Below are positions 54,909 through 63,958 of a stretch of DNA of 64,000 bases, piece after piece. Position 1 is the stretch's first letter, and the number at the start of each line of letters is the position of its first letter. Under the pieces are notes generated by a model. The model was not told the DNA's origin. It saw only the letters and a program-made list of their open reading frames with translations, and did not search any database. The stretch is from Marinobacter lipolyticus SM19 (GTDB taxonomy: Bacteria > Pseudomonadota > Gammaproteobacteria > Pseudomonadales > Oleiphilaceae), in NCBI RefSeq assembly GCF_000397065.2, contig NZ_KE007306.1, forward strand, positions 1,277,012 through 1,341,011. The letters are read 5' to 3'. The position numbers and the translations under genes were made by a program.

Positions 54909-55087
54909 ACGCTTCCATCCTCCCGAATTCGGAGATCCGTTCATTTCGGAGTGCAACTGAGACGTGTTCCACCCAATTGCATGAATCCAGCGTACTACCC
55001 ACAAGCCTGTCGGGGGGTTAAACCTCAACTAACATTCAGTCATATTTTGTTCATGTGATCTTGGAAATAGTGTTGTCTGAAAACAAC

Positions 55088-55363
55088 TTAGCGATGCCCG
55101 TCCGGAGGCGCGAGCAACTGCCCGGCGCCGGTAGCCACTGCCGCAACGCTGCGATAGGAGAGTTTCGATATGTTGTGATGAGTGAACCGAACGGCCTGAC
55201 TCCAGGGTCGGGTAACGGGAATGCGATGGAGCACATTAAAGGTCTCATCCGCAATCGACAGGTGCACCCGTTCCAGTTTTCCGGCCCCCTGCGCAATACC
55301 ATGGGTCAATACATCCGCGACGCCCAGCCACCACTCACGACCGTGCTCATTTCCGGTTTTCAT
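55088..55363 (-). CDS. Small hypothetical protein coupled to the lipase-like gene
   Basis: 91 residues, starting MKTGNEHGREWWLG at the ATG that overlaps the hydrolase stop codon (ATGA). There is no signal peptide or clear domain. The block GKLERVHLSIADETFNVLHR, then IPVTRPWSQAVRFTHHNISK, looks conserved and could bind the hydrolase, but this is a guess. I do not recognise a family. Alternative start at 55372 adds three residues. Confidence 0.6.
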   Translation of the reverse strand: MKTGNEHGREWWLGVADVLTHGIAQGAGKLERVHLSIADETFNVLHRIPVTRPWSQAVRFTHHNISKLSYRSVAAVATGAGQLLAPPDGHR

Positions 55364-56268
55364 AGCAACCACTCCACCAATTGCCGGGCTACATCAGGAT
55401 GATGCGCCAGGCGAATATGATCCACTCCGGGGAAGCTCGCCATGCCGGCAAGTTTCCACCCGGTACGTTCTTCGCCACGGGCGCTGGCTTCATGCACCAA
55501 CGCGTCCCCGAACAGGGCATTCACCGGATGCGTCCGGGAACGGGCCAGCAATCCACACACCACAAAATGCCGCACACCCGGAACCAGGGGCGGCTCGCCC
55601 TGCCCCTCTGGCACCACATCGCCCCGGGACAGGTTGCGGATACCTTCGCTGCGCAGATCAATCACTTCACCGGCGACCCGTAAATAGTCACGAGGAGCAC
55701 GATTGAGCAGGTCCGCAGTGGCTTTCGCCCCTTTCGCCAGCCAGGAACCATCGTGAGGCGAGCCAAGATAGACACAGTCGGTCAGGCGCTCCATCCAGCG
55801 ATGGTTCTGAGCTTGCCCATAATGGCAGGCACTGCGGATCAACAGCCCTCCCATACTATGGCCCATGAGAACGATACGCTCCAACGGAACCGGCCAGGCA
55901 GACACCAACTCTTCCAGCAATGCCGCCAGCGCCTCGCCATTCCGATAGATCGGCCTTCCCGTGTTATAGCGCAGAGTCAGCGATGTGATCTCCCGGGAAG
56001 CACTTGTCAGCAGGGAGCCGTAACTCAAGCCTCCTTGCCCTGGGAACGTCCATACAGACTCCAATTCCATTAGCCCATGGATAGACAGGCAAAGAGTGGA
56101 ACCGGGGGCCTCAAGTTGTGGAGCACAGTGATTCAGTGATGAGTGCCCATGAAAGAGCTCCATGGGCACCGCCAGGGGGTTGTTACGCGCCTCAAGCCAA
56201 TCCCCAAGGAACCCACTGAGGATAGCCGAAGCGTGCCGTTGCCACACCGGGCTGGTATCTGACTTCAT
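55360..56268 (-). CDS. Alpha/beta hydrolase, lipase/PGAP1-like
   Basis: 302 residues. The nucleophile elbow GHSMGG has Ser138; LSIHGLME (about 61-68) gives the oxyanion-hole HG; the Asp/His end of the triad could be in GVDHIRLAHHPDVAR near the C terminus. No signal peptide. A cytoplasmic esterase or lipase-like protein; substrate unknown. Its stop overlaps the small protein gene, suggesting they work together. Confidence 0.85.
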   Translation of the reverse strand: MKSDTSPVWQRHASAILSGFLGDWLEARNNPLAVPMELFHGHSSLNHCAPQLEAPGSTLCLSIHGLMELESVWTFPGQGGLSYGSLLTSASREITSLTLRYNTGRPIYRNGEALAALLEELVSAWPVPLERIVLMGHSMGGLLIRSACHYGQAQNHRWMERLTDCVYLGSPHDGSWLAKGAKATADLLNRAPRDYLRVAGEVIDLRSEGIRNLSRGDVVPEGQGEPPLVPGVRHFVVCGLLARSRTHPVNALFGDALVHEASARGEERTGWKLAGMASFPGVDHIRLAHHPDVARQLVEWLL

Positions 56269-56372
56269 ACTTGTTTGCTATTGTTTGGAAGTAAGTTTGC
56301 CAGTTTACTCCGATGCCCGGCATAGCGATTGGCTGAACCTTCAGCAGGCAAAGGCATAGCGGCAACTGCTAC

Positions 56373-57680
56373 TCAATGACTTTGACCGGCCACCCCCATG
56401 CAATTGGCATAGAAGGTGGTGGTAGCCGGCCAGTCGGAAAAGATCCCGATCACACCGACCTCCCGCGCCAGTACATCGATCACATTGAACACGTCGCCGT
56501 CATTGTTGATGGCGTCGGTAATGGTCTGGTGGTACCAGCCACCGCCGCTCGCCAGCGGACCACTGCGTTCAACCGTCCAGGCGATCAGATCCAGGCCCGC
56601 AGCCCGGGCATTCTCGGCATACTCCGACGGCACTATCTGTTGATGGCCATCCAGGGTCAGCATCTTCCACAGTGCCGGCGCCAATACATTCACCCCCTGG
56701 GCAGACAGGTTTCCCATCCAGGCCAGGGATGAGTTTTCCTCCGTCAGTGGCTCCTGATCCAGAAACACCGCCTGCTGTCCAAACCGCGGCAGTTCATTCA
56801 CCCAGAACAGCACATCGTCCAGCAGGAATGACTGCGGCCACACAGCGTCGGGGCTTACGCCTGCATCGATGTAATCCTGGATCATCTGACGGGCATAGTC
56901 CTGCTGGGTGTAGTCCCCTTCATAGGGCATCTCCACCACCGGCGTCTTTAACTCCGGCGTGAATTTCACGCCCAGGGCCTTGAACAGCTCAATACTTTCT
57001 TTGTGGCTGAGCAGGGTGCCACGGCTGCTGTATAAATCGGTACGCCACGGGGCTGTGCCCTGTACATAGTCCTCAGGCGTCGTCGCCATGGGATTGAAGG
57101 CATCCATCTTACCCTCGAGAGACTTGAACTCCTCCAGCGTGATATCACTGGTACGGCACTCCGCCTGGGCCTCGGTACCACTGACCGGATCTGCCGGCAC
57201 AAACGGCTGGGTGCACTTGGCGTTGAGTTCAGGGATGGTCACGATGTTGGTGGTGGTATGAAGGTCATTCTGGGCATGGCGGCAAACCAACTCCCGGTCC
57301 TTGGTGAAGGCAACATCGCACTCGATAATACCGGCACCCATCTGCGCGGCGGCGACATAGGATTCCAGGGTATGTTCCGGGAACTGCAGCGGTGCACCCC
57401 GGTGGCCGATTGAGAAATCCGTGGGCCTGGGCTTTTTCACGGTGCAGGACTGCAGGGTTTCTTTCAACGGCCCTTCGTCCATATCCGCCACCAGCCAGAG
57501 TGGACGGGGGCCAAGATGAACCTCCCGCTCGCCTTTATCGAACACACCCTTCCTACCCTGCCCTTTTTCCAGGCCGGGCGGTATCCAGTTCTCGCCTTGA
57601 CCGTGCCCCCCAGGACCTGCATGAACAACGGAGAACAAAGACATCAACAATGCCGTAATCAGTAACGTACGTAACTTCAT
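56373..57680 (-). CDS. Exported glycerophosphodiester phosphodiesterase family protein
   Basis: 435 residues. Signal peptide [19 protein letters not shown], cut after VHAG. The GDPD core shows [17 protein letters not shown] (His, Arg, Glu of the active site at about 93-109), then [19 protein letters not shown] with the second metal-binding EXD and His. It should cut glycerophosphodiesters to glycerol 3-phosphate in the periplasm. It is longer than E. coli GlpQ (358), with an extra N-terminal segment at about 22-80. The 316 bases upstream hold its promoter region and no gene. Confidence 0.9.
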   Translation of the reverse strand: MKLRTLLITALLMSLFSVVHAGPGGHGQGENWIPPGLEKGQGRKGVFDKGEREVHLGPRPLWLVADMDEGPLKETLQSCTVKKPRPTDFSIGHRGAPLQFPEHTLESYVAAAQMGAGIIECDVAFTKDRELVCRHAQNDLHTTTNIVTIPELNAKCTQPFVPADPVSGTEAQAECRTSDITLEEFKSLEGKMDAFNPMATTPEDYVQGTAPWRTDLYSSRGTLLSHKESIELFKALGVKFTPELKTPVVEMPYEGDYTQQDYARQMIQDYIDAGVSPDAVWPQSFLLDDVLFWVNELPRFGQQAVFLDQEPLTEENSSLAWMGNLSAQGVNVLAPALWKMLTLDGHQQIVPSEYAENARAAGLDLIAWTVERSGPLASGGGWYHQTITDAINNDGDVFNVIDVLAREVGVIGIFSDWPATTTFYANCMGVAGQSH

Positions 57681-57996
57681 AACAAGCTCCCTGTGCGATG
57701 AATGGTACTGCTCGGCTATGATGGGCGCTGTGGGTTACGCTGGGGTGACGGTCCTATGACCTAATCAGAAGCCTCCCCAGTAATATTGAGACCATAAATT
57801 GTCCGCGTTTAGGAAACAGAACACGCTAAGGTCGCAAAGCGGACATTTGGCTTCGGCGATAATGAGGAGCTCTGCGGCAACCTTGGAGCCGCAAAGCAGT
57901 GGGTCGGCGATTATCGAAAACATGATCTTTTCAAATGCTGGTAAACCAAGGATCTGTACCGCGACGATAACGAATCGCGGCCCTGACCATCTCGCC
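57681..57996. other. Non-coding spacer at the edge of the accessory region
   Basis: About 316 bases between the GDPD start and the 3' end of the large nuclease-like gene. I see no open frame with coding character, RNA gene or strong hairpin. It is the transition from the housekeeping side to the region of lower GC and broken genes. Confidence 0.5.
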
Positions 57997-60900
57997 CTAC
58001 TTTTTGCTCTTCTTCAAGAGGTCCAGAAGTTCGCGCACAGGGGGGAGGCCAACGCCTGCAGGAATTATCGGGTCGTCATCCTGCTTAATAGCGCCGGACT
58101 CCAGGCTATTCAATCCAACCTCCCAAGCGTTGATGACATTGAGTTCCCTCAGACTTAGGAAGCTTCCCGGCTTCCAGGTAGGAGGTTGAGGATGACTCGT
58201 TTGTTCAGCCATTGCAGCGAATGTTAAGACATATTTCCCAGCTGCCTCATAAGTCGCCAATAGGCGATCGAGGTTGGCTGGCGACGACGGCTCCATAGTA
58301 TTAATCCGACTAGCCAGCACCACTCTGTCACCTTCATTCGCATCGAAATTTTCTGACAACTGGACACGATAATGTCCGGGATGCCGTCTGCTGACTCCTC
58401 GAATTATTGTCACTCGTAGCCGATTATTTGGATCATCCTGTCCAATGGTATCGACAAGTTCCTTAAAGATTTTTTCAGCTGGAGTTGCGTTACGAAATAG
58501 CAAAACAAGTGCTGGCACGGGGGAAGCCCCCCCTGATTCCATGAAAGCAGTGCCCTGCCATTCCGCCTGATTCCACAACCGAGTATTGATCAGCCCCTGT
58601 AATTTATAGTCGCCATGCTTGGTCTTTTCGGAATCGAAACTGTCATCGGACGATGCCCCTTTTCCGGGTACCAGATTATTCGCCCGGGTCGTCTTCGGTA
58701 GGTCTTTCGGGAATCCTGCATCCCACTTTTCCTTCCGTATCAACGGGAAATCACGTTGGTCAGGGACATCAAACGTTGAAACAACAGTGGCCGCCGCCTC
58801 CTCTCCGAACACATTATGAAGCGCTGTAAAGCATGAGCTAAAAGGTACAGCCCTCTGGAGTACTCTGTCTTCCCCAAACATAACTTCAAACGTTTGCTCA
58901 GGGTCCTTTGCTTGGGCAATCCGGACAACAGCGTCAATTAAGAACTCCTGCAACCATCGCTGGATAGTCCCTTGACCCTCGGCAGTCAGTTTGCAATGTG
59001 CGAAAGAGGAACACAGCACCTCAAACACAAGAGCCAGATCGGAATCATTGATTTCATGCGAGATCTCGATCTCATCAGCGTCATCGGCTGAAATTTCAAC
59101 AACCAACCGCTTCTCCAAGATGATCAACCCATCCACGATACTCGTAGCGAGCATCGATTCCAGCCCAGCCAAAATTGTCTCTGACAACTCCAAGAACGGT
59201 GTACGGTTGGGGAAGGCCACCTCTATCTCACATCCCATAACCGTAGTCCTGAGACTAGTATATTTTCCTGAAAGGAGATTTATCTCCGCGGGTGCCGCTC
59301 CCATATCAATATCACGGACCATCTTCAGAAAATTGATTAAGCCTTCGGACGTTTCATTGGTATATTCCTTTGCCAATTCCTCATAGCCCAAAACGTAGAG
59401 GAGAGCGGACTCGCTGACTACCAATCCGTGCGTGGACAGCCAGTCGGGCAGTTTCGATAAGGCAGAAAGATGATTGTGGTCGCTGTTGGCAATCGTCTGT
59501 GACAAAAAGGCATCAAAGCGTTGACGCTCATCGTCTGAAATTAGGTCATCATCAAATCCATTCGAGGTGAGTAGAGCTAGATGCCACCAAGCAAGAGCCG
59601 CGTAAATCCGGCCCAACCTCAGCTCCAGCTTCGCCAATCGCAGATATGAAAAGACTTGGCCGCTCAGCAACTCACCACTCGTCCAATATTCATTGGTTGC
59701 CAGGGTCGACGCCAAGAGATAGTTGGATCTGGCCGCCCACAACAAATCAACCTCGGTATACGCATGAGCCAAAATGTTCAATGCAGCATACAGGTCCTGC
59801 TCATGTCCCTTTTGGTAAAGCCCATGCAAGGATTTTCCAAGGAGCTTAATCGCTTCGTAGGGTTTGCCGGATTCCAGCCTCTTCACGCCACGTTTAACCC
59901 ACATTTGTGCGGCATTTGAGCGTCCCTCGCGGTCCGAATAGCTCTGGGTGACATAATCGAGAAGCTCCTCGTAGCTCTCGCTATCGCCAAGTAATCCGTC
60001 AAGTTCAAGGACCAAGTTGTAAAGCTCCGAGTGGGCGAAGCCGATTAAACCTTCACCCTTTCGGAAGATTTCAAGCAATGAGGCAAAGATCGGATCAGCT
60101 TCCTCTGGAGCTTCTAGTGAGTGTAGATTCATTAACTGAATATAGGCCTCACCCATGAGCGAATTGCTCGGGCGTTCCTCCATGTCGGCAATCGAATCCA
60201 AAGCTGTACGAACCTGATCGCGTAGGGACTCTAGCTCTGCCTTATCACCTTGCATCCGGATCCTGAAAGCACTTGAGTAAAGGCCGAAAAGAGTGACGAT
60301 GTCGCCCCACTGGGAGGCATGATCTAATTTTTGTGCCACTGCCAAACTCGACAGAAACTCTTCTCGAAAAAGATCGAAATCCTCGAACCACCAGTAGGCT
60401 GCCCATGCGTATTGGTAGTGGGCTTTGAACTGTTGAAATACAGTGCCAAATTTCTTCGCAGCCTTAACCGCCCGATCGAAACGACCACGGGTTTCAATCT
60501 CAGGATTTTCCAGCTCTTTGGAGAGGATAGCGGCCTCAAGAAACTCGCTGACCTCTTCAGTGGAAATTTCAGAAGGGTTGACCTCCGATTTGATGTGCTT
60601 CTCAATCTCTTTCAGTCGTAATTCCCGCGCATAGTCTGCGGTACCGGTTTGAACCTCCCTCCGCCAGTCCACTTCAATGCCAAGGGTATCGATCGCCATT
60701 TCTTCAAGGCCAAGCGAAAAGACCTGATCAAGGATCCAGGAACGATCCAGGATCCGGACATCGATTCCAGTCTCTCCCGCCAGTTCGTCTTCAACATCAC
60801 TTCGCTGGTTACTCTTTATGAATTGGTTTGTGACGAAAAAGGCCTTAGTGTAATCCCTGTCCGTATTCTTAATCTTCCGAATATCCCGCCGACACTTTGG

Positions 60901-61278
60901 CTTCCACCCTTCCTGAGTACTGACGGCAAATGCCCATCGCTCGTTGTGCGAATTCTCATTAATGCCGACAAACCAACAAAGTTTGGTCTGTTCACTGACA
61001 GGGAAGGTTTGCGAATCAACTTTGCCATCCCCGCCAGCAACGGGACCGGTTTGCTCTAGGAGATTTGGGCATATCACCCGTTCACAAAGCTTTTTCGCGA
61101 AATCCTCAAACGCCAACTCTTTATTTTTGCGATTGAGAGTGTCGAGCTGATACTCGAGGAGGCCACGATCAAGTTTCCCCAACTCTCGAGTTACCGAATC
61201 TGAAAAGCGCTCAGGGCGCCGCTCTTTCATGAATTGCCGTGGTGAGAAATGCGGGTCAGATGGTGTTTGCTCTGTCAT
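57997..61278 (-). CDS. Large PD-(D/E)xK nuclease-like plus TPR-like protein, candidate defence effector
   Basis: 1093 residues, no signal peptide. N terminus about 50-190 resembles a restriction-endonuclease fold: ELAFEDFAKKLC, then TGPVAGGDGKVDSQTF with acidic residues at 84 and 88, then strand WAFAVS and lysines K126/K128 in EGWKPK, then AFFVTNQFIKSNQR and IDVRILDRSWILDQVF. Assignment of the exact catalytic D/E-K set is tentative. About 250-640 is rich in helical TPR-like pairs (EAIKLLGKSLHGLYQKG; LRLAKLELRLGRIYAALAWW). About 700-1093 has no known domain. There is no NTPase motif, unlike STAND/Avs proteins. GGAG sits 6 bases before the ATG. Two hand-counted lines are 48-50% GC. Biological role is inference. 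Confidence 0.75.
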   Translation of the reverse strand: MTEQTPSDPHFSPRQFMKERRPERFSDSVTRELGKLDRGLLEYQLDTLNRKNKELAFEDFAKKLCERVICPNLLEQTGPVAGGDGKVDSQTFPVSEQTKLCWFVGINENSHNERWAFAVSTQEGWKPKCRRDIRKIKNTDRDYTKAFFVTNQFIKSNQRSDVEDELAGETGIDVRILDRSWILDQVFSLGLEEMAIDTLGIEVDWRREVQTGTADYARELRLKEIEKHIKSEVNPSEISTEEVSEFLEAAILSKELENPEIETRGRFDRAVKAAKKFGTVFQQFKAHYQYAWAAYWWFEDFDLFREEFLSSLAVAQKLDHASQWGDIVTLFGLYSSAFRIRMQGDKAELESLRDQVRTALDSIADMEERPSNSLMGEAYIQLMNLHSLEAPEEADPIFASLLEIFRKGEGLIGFAHSELYNLVLELDGLLGDSESYEELLDYVTQSYSDREGRSNAAQMWVKRGVKRLESGKPYEAIKLLGKSLHGLYQKGHEQDLYAALNILAHAYTEVDLLWAARSNYLLASTLATNEYWTSGELLSGQVFSYLRLAKLELRLGRIYAALAWWHLALLTSNGFDDDLISDDERQRFDAFLSQTIANSDHNHLSALSKLPDWLSTHGLVVSESALLYVLGYEELAKEYTNETSEGLINFLKMVRDIDMGAAPAEINLLSGKYTSLRTTVMGCEIEVAFPNRTPFLELSETILAGLESMLATSIVDGLIILEKRLVVEISADDADEIEISHEINDSDLALVFEVLCSSFAHCKLTAEGQGTIQRWLQEFLIDAVVRIAQAKDPEQTFEVMFGEDRVLQRAVPFSSCFTALHNVFGEEAAATVVSTFDVPDQRDFPLIRKEKWDAGFPKDLPKTTRANNLVPGKGASSDDSFDSEKTKHGDYKLQGLINTRLWNQAEWQGTAFMESGGASPVPALVLLFRNATPAEKIFKELVDTIGQDDPNNRLRVTIIRGVSRRHPGHYRVQLSENFDANEGDRVVLASRINTMEPSSPANLDRLLATYEAAGKYVLTFAAMAEQTSHPQPPTWKPGSFLSLRELNVINAWEVGLNSLESGAIKQDDDPIIPAGVGLPPVRELLDLLKKSKK

Positions 61279-61446
61279 GAAGGCTCCAATAACGGTGTAG
61301 CCGGCGTCCTGAACGCACCTGCCTCAAAAACTCTGATTAACGTTATCACAGCCGAAGCTGTCGATCAGGAACAGACATCGGTCCTGCTCCACCAAAAACA
61401 CATTAGTCACTGCCTAATTGTGAAACAGATACTAATTTCTTGAATT
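61279..61446. other. Spacer between the nuclease-like gene and the tus remnant
   Basis: 168 bases holding the promoter region of the leftward nuclease-like gene. No gene or clear promoter boxes seen. It ends where the recognisable Tus similarity begins, so one boundary of an insertion may lie in or near it. Confidence 0.45.
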
Positions 61447-62139
61447 GTGCTTAATCGGCGCGCGTCCGGAAAACTCGGGGCTAAGGTGTATGAGTTGCCT
61501 TCGGTGGCGCTGGAAAACGAGGACGAACCGGAGGGGCCTATTGCAGTGGCCGAGTACAAAGGCTGCGAGGCTTTTTGAGCGTTCGCTTGGTGCCTTGTCG
61601 CGATTTTACGCCGAACCGAACGCTTCCACGCGATTGGTTTACCGGATGCCGGGCTTAGTTTACGTGACCGGTGGTCGGGCTGACGCCATTGCGGATCAGG
61701 TTAAGCACATCAACACACTCAAAGAGCAGTTCGGCGAACTGGTCGAAAAGCTGGGCGACTGGGACGACCGGTTCGGGTGGGTCCATCGGACGTTTCCGGG
61801 CCTGATTACCCTGCAGGTCACACGGAAACTGCGTTGCCTTCGGGGCATTCCTTCTCCTGGGCGCACCTAGAAGCCATTTATAAGAAATCCAAGGCGCAGG
61901 TGTTGGAGATGCTGGAGCGGCCTAACGGACGGGTTCGTCCGTCATCGGACGACCAGCCCTGGCAAATGTACGTGGATCGGGCCATGGGGATTGTCCATTC
62001 GTTGCCAGACAAGGTAGAGCTGCGACAGCGTCGACGCGACCGGGGTCATCCGGTCATCAACATGCGAACCGACGAGGTATCGGCCAAGCGAGTGCAACTG
62101 CCTACGATCATTCTGGAGCCGTCAGACCGGATCAAATAG
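61447..62139 (+). pseudogene. tus: Truncated, frameshifted homologue of replication terminator protein Tus
   Basis: Read across three segments, it aligns from memory to E. coli Tus. Segment one (from GTG 61447) has AKVYELPSVALENEDEPEG, matching the Tus RVFSLPEV block. Segment two has LVYRMPGLVYV, HINTLKEQFGELV and FGWVHRTFPGLITL, the last very close to Tus FEWVHRHLPGLITL. Segment three has FSWAHLEAIYKKSKAQVLE and WQMYVDRAMGIVHSLP. Segment one to two needs one T removed in the T5 run at 61572-61576; segment two to three needs one base added near 61831-61845. About 45 N-terminal residues of a full Tus are missing. Tus binds Ter sites and blocks replication forks in one direction; this copy cannot be made as a normal protein. 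Confidence 0.8.
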
Positions 62140-62153
62140 TCTAAAATTCCTGA

Positions 62154-63011
62154 ATGAGTGACGACACGGATTACATCGACTGCTTCAAATACCTACCGTT
62201 CGATGACGGGAGTCTTGCGGTGCTAACCCAGGGCACCATGAAATACACCAGGCCTATGAGGTTCAACGACCCCTTTGAAGTTTTGCCAGTCTATCCTCGC
62301 GACCCGAAAGAAATTCGCAACCAAGACACAGACTTTCTCGATGAAATGATTGCGAGAGCTGTAGGCAGCAAGCGAATTCCCATCTCACAACGTCTTGCGA
62401 TGCGGCAAAAATTGGCGCACCACTTTGCTAACTTGCCGGGAACAGCCGATTGGCAGGAGCAGGTTTTCGGAGATATGGGTGTATGCTGTTTGTCCCGAAA
62501 CCCATTTAACATATTGATGTGGTCGCACTATGCGAGGCTCCACACAGGATTCGTCGTTGGTTTCCGTATGCAGCGATTGACCGATAAGTGCGCAGAGAGT
62601 GATGTTGGATACAAAATGCTGCCCCTACCTGTCGATTACTCCAAGGAAAGACCCAAGATCAACTGGAGCGAAGCTACCAGCGAAATGATACGAAAAATGG
62701 TTCTGACGAAATCTGATGACTGGTCCTACGAAGAAGAGGAGCGCGTTATCGAGTGGAGTCGACCGGGCGAAATCTTGCCTTACGATCGAGACAATACGCT
62801 GCAATATGTCATCACCGGGGCAAAGATGGATAAAGAGTCGTTAGGCCGTCTCGAAGAGATAGTAGCGAATCTCCGTGAAACGCCCGGTTTGGCCCATCTG
62901 AGGCTCTATGAGGCCCAAATGTCCGAAACAAAGTACGCAATTGAGGTCCCGGGCTTGCCTAAGCCAAAGGGGCAACTGAACAGTGACAGACTCAGGGCGC
63001 CAATAACATGA
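62154..63011 (+). CDS. DUF2971 domain protein
   Basis: 285 residues. The opening YIDCFKYLPFDDGSLAVLTQ, then FNDPFEVLP, is the DUF2971 signature, and CCLSRNPFNILMWSHYARLHTG followed by FVVGF completes it. DUF2971 proteins are widespread in accessory regions and near defence genes; their function is not known to me. The ATG at 62154 follows the tus remnant by 14 bases. The stop overlaps the ATG of the next gene (ATGA). One hand-counted line is 47% GC, below the 57% of a housekeeping line. Confidence 0.85.
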   Translation: MSDDTDYIDCFKYLPFDDGSLAVLTQGTMKYTRPMRFNDPFEVLPVYPRDPKEIRNQDTDFLDEMIARAVGSKRIPISQRLAMRQKLAHHFANLPGTADWQEQVFGDMGVCCLSRNPFNILMWSHYARLHTGFVVGFRMQRLTDKCAESDVGYKMLPLPVDYSKERPKINWSEATSEMIRKMVLTKSDDWSYEEEERVIEWSRPGEILPYDRDNTLQYVITGAKMDKESLGRLEEIVANLRETPGLAHLRLYEAQMSETKYAIEVPGLPKPKGQLNSDRLRAPIT

Positions 63012-63842
63012 AAGGGGACATCACCGTTCCGTTACATGGTCAGGAGTGCGCGGCGTGGCTTTATAGACCGGAGAGTGAAGGACCCCATCCGCTGGTAGTG
63101 ATGGCGCACGGTCTCGGAGCGGTCAAAGAAATGCGTTTAGAGCCATTCGCACAAGCATTTTGCGACAACGGGTGTGTGGTGTTGGTATTTGATTACCGTA
63201 ATTTCGGGGGCAGCGAGGGCGAGCCTCGGCAATTACTTTCTATCCGCCAGCAACTCCAGGACTGGAAAGCGGCCATCGAATTTAGTCGCCACCTGCCCAC
63301 GGTCGGATCAGCGAAGACTGTGCTTTGGGGTACGTCACTCAGTGGGGGGATGCATTGAAACTGGCAGCGACCGTTCCAGACATTGCGGCGGCAATTTCTC
63401 AAGTCCCTCATTTGATCGGGCCGGCGTCGTTGCGAATGAATTCAATCGGCAAAATCCTGAAGTTGACGCTCCACGGGCTTTACGACGGACTCAGAGGACA
63501 ATAGTGGCCCTTATAAACGCGCCGGGGCAGTCGCAGGGGTATCTAGGCCTGGTATCAGAGGAGTTGGATCTTGACCGGCGTGTTGCAGCCCGATTTGCCC
63601 TGTTAGTCGGTCTGTATTCGCCTGTGAGAGCGTTGAAGACCATTGAGGAACCGATACTGATGCAAGTTGGCCTAAATGACGTCATCACACCTGCTCAGAC
63701 AGGCATTAAAGCGGCGCAAAAATTTCCGACAGTGGAGCTGAAAACCTATGACAGCGGTCACTTCGAGCCATATCAGGAACCGCTATTCTCTTTTGTGCTT
63801 GCTGACCAGCTCGACTTTCTCAATCGGAAGCTACATATCTAG
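63008..63842 (+). pseudogene. Frameshifted alpha/beta hydrolase
   Basis: Three reading frames must be joined to give a normal hydrolase of ~278 residues. Frame one (63008 to about 63345) has the N-terminal core LVVMAHGLGAVKEMRLEPFA and the nucleophile elbow WGTSLSGG. Frame two has DALKLAATVPDIAAAISQVP and ends near 63500. Frame three has INAPGQSQGYLGLV, EPILMQVGLNDVITPAQT (Asp of the triad) and YDSGHFEPY (His of the triad). One base is missing at the G6 run 63344-63349, and one more near 63487-63504. The first frame alone stops at 63358. ATGA-coupled to the DUF2971 gene. Loss of function or sequence error cannot be told apart here. Confidence 0.8.
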
Positions 63843-63958
63843 AATTGAGGTGTAGTCCTTATTGCTGACGAGAATCAGAAACGAATTGATCAATATACTA
63901 TGCTCACGAAGCTGAACGGGATGAAGGTGTTCAAGCTAGACGACGTTAGTCGCTGCGC

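Noticed and set aside
61390..61446. Possible Ter site next to the tus remnant
   Set aside because: I looked for the GTTGTAAC core by eye on both strands and found no convincing match.
61777..62139. Separate 120-residue gene
   Set aside because: Its similarity begins in the middle and continues the Tus alignment of the preceding frame, so it is the third piece of the pseudogene.
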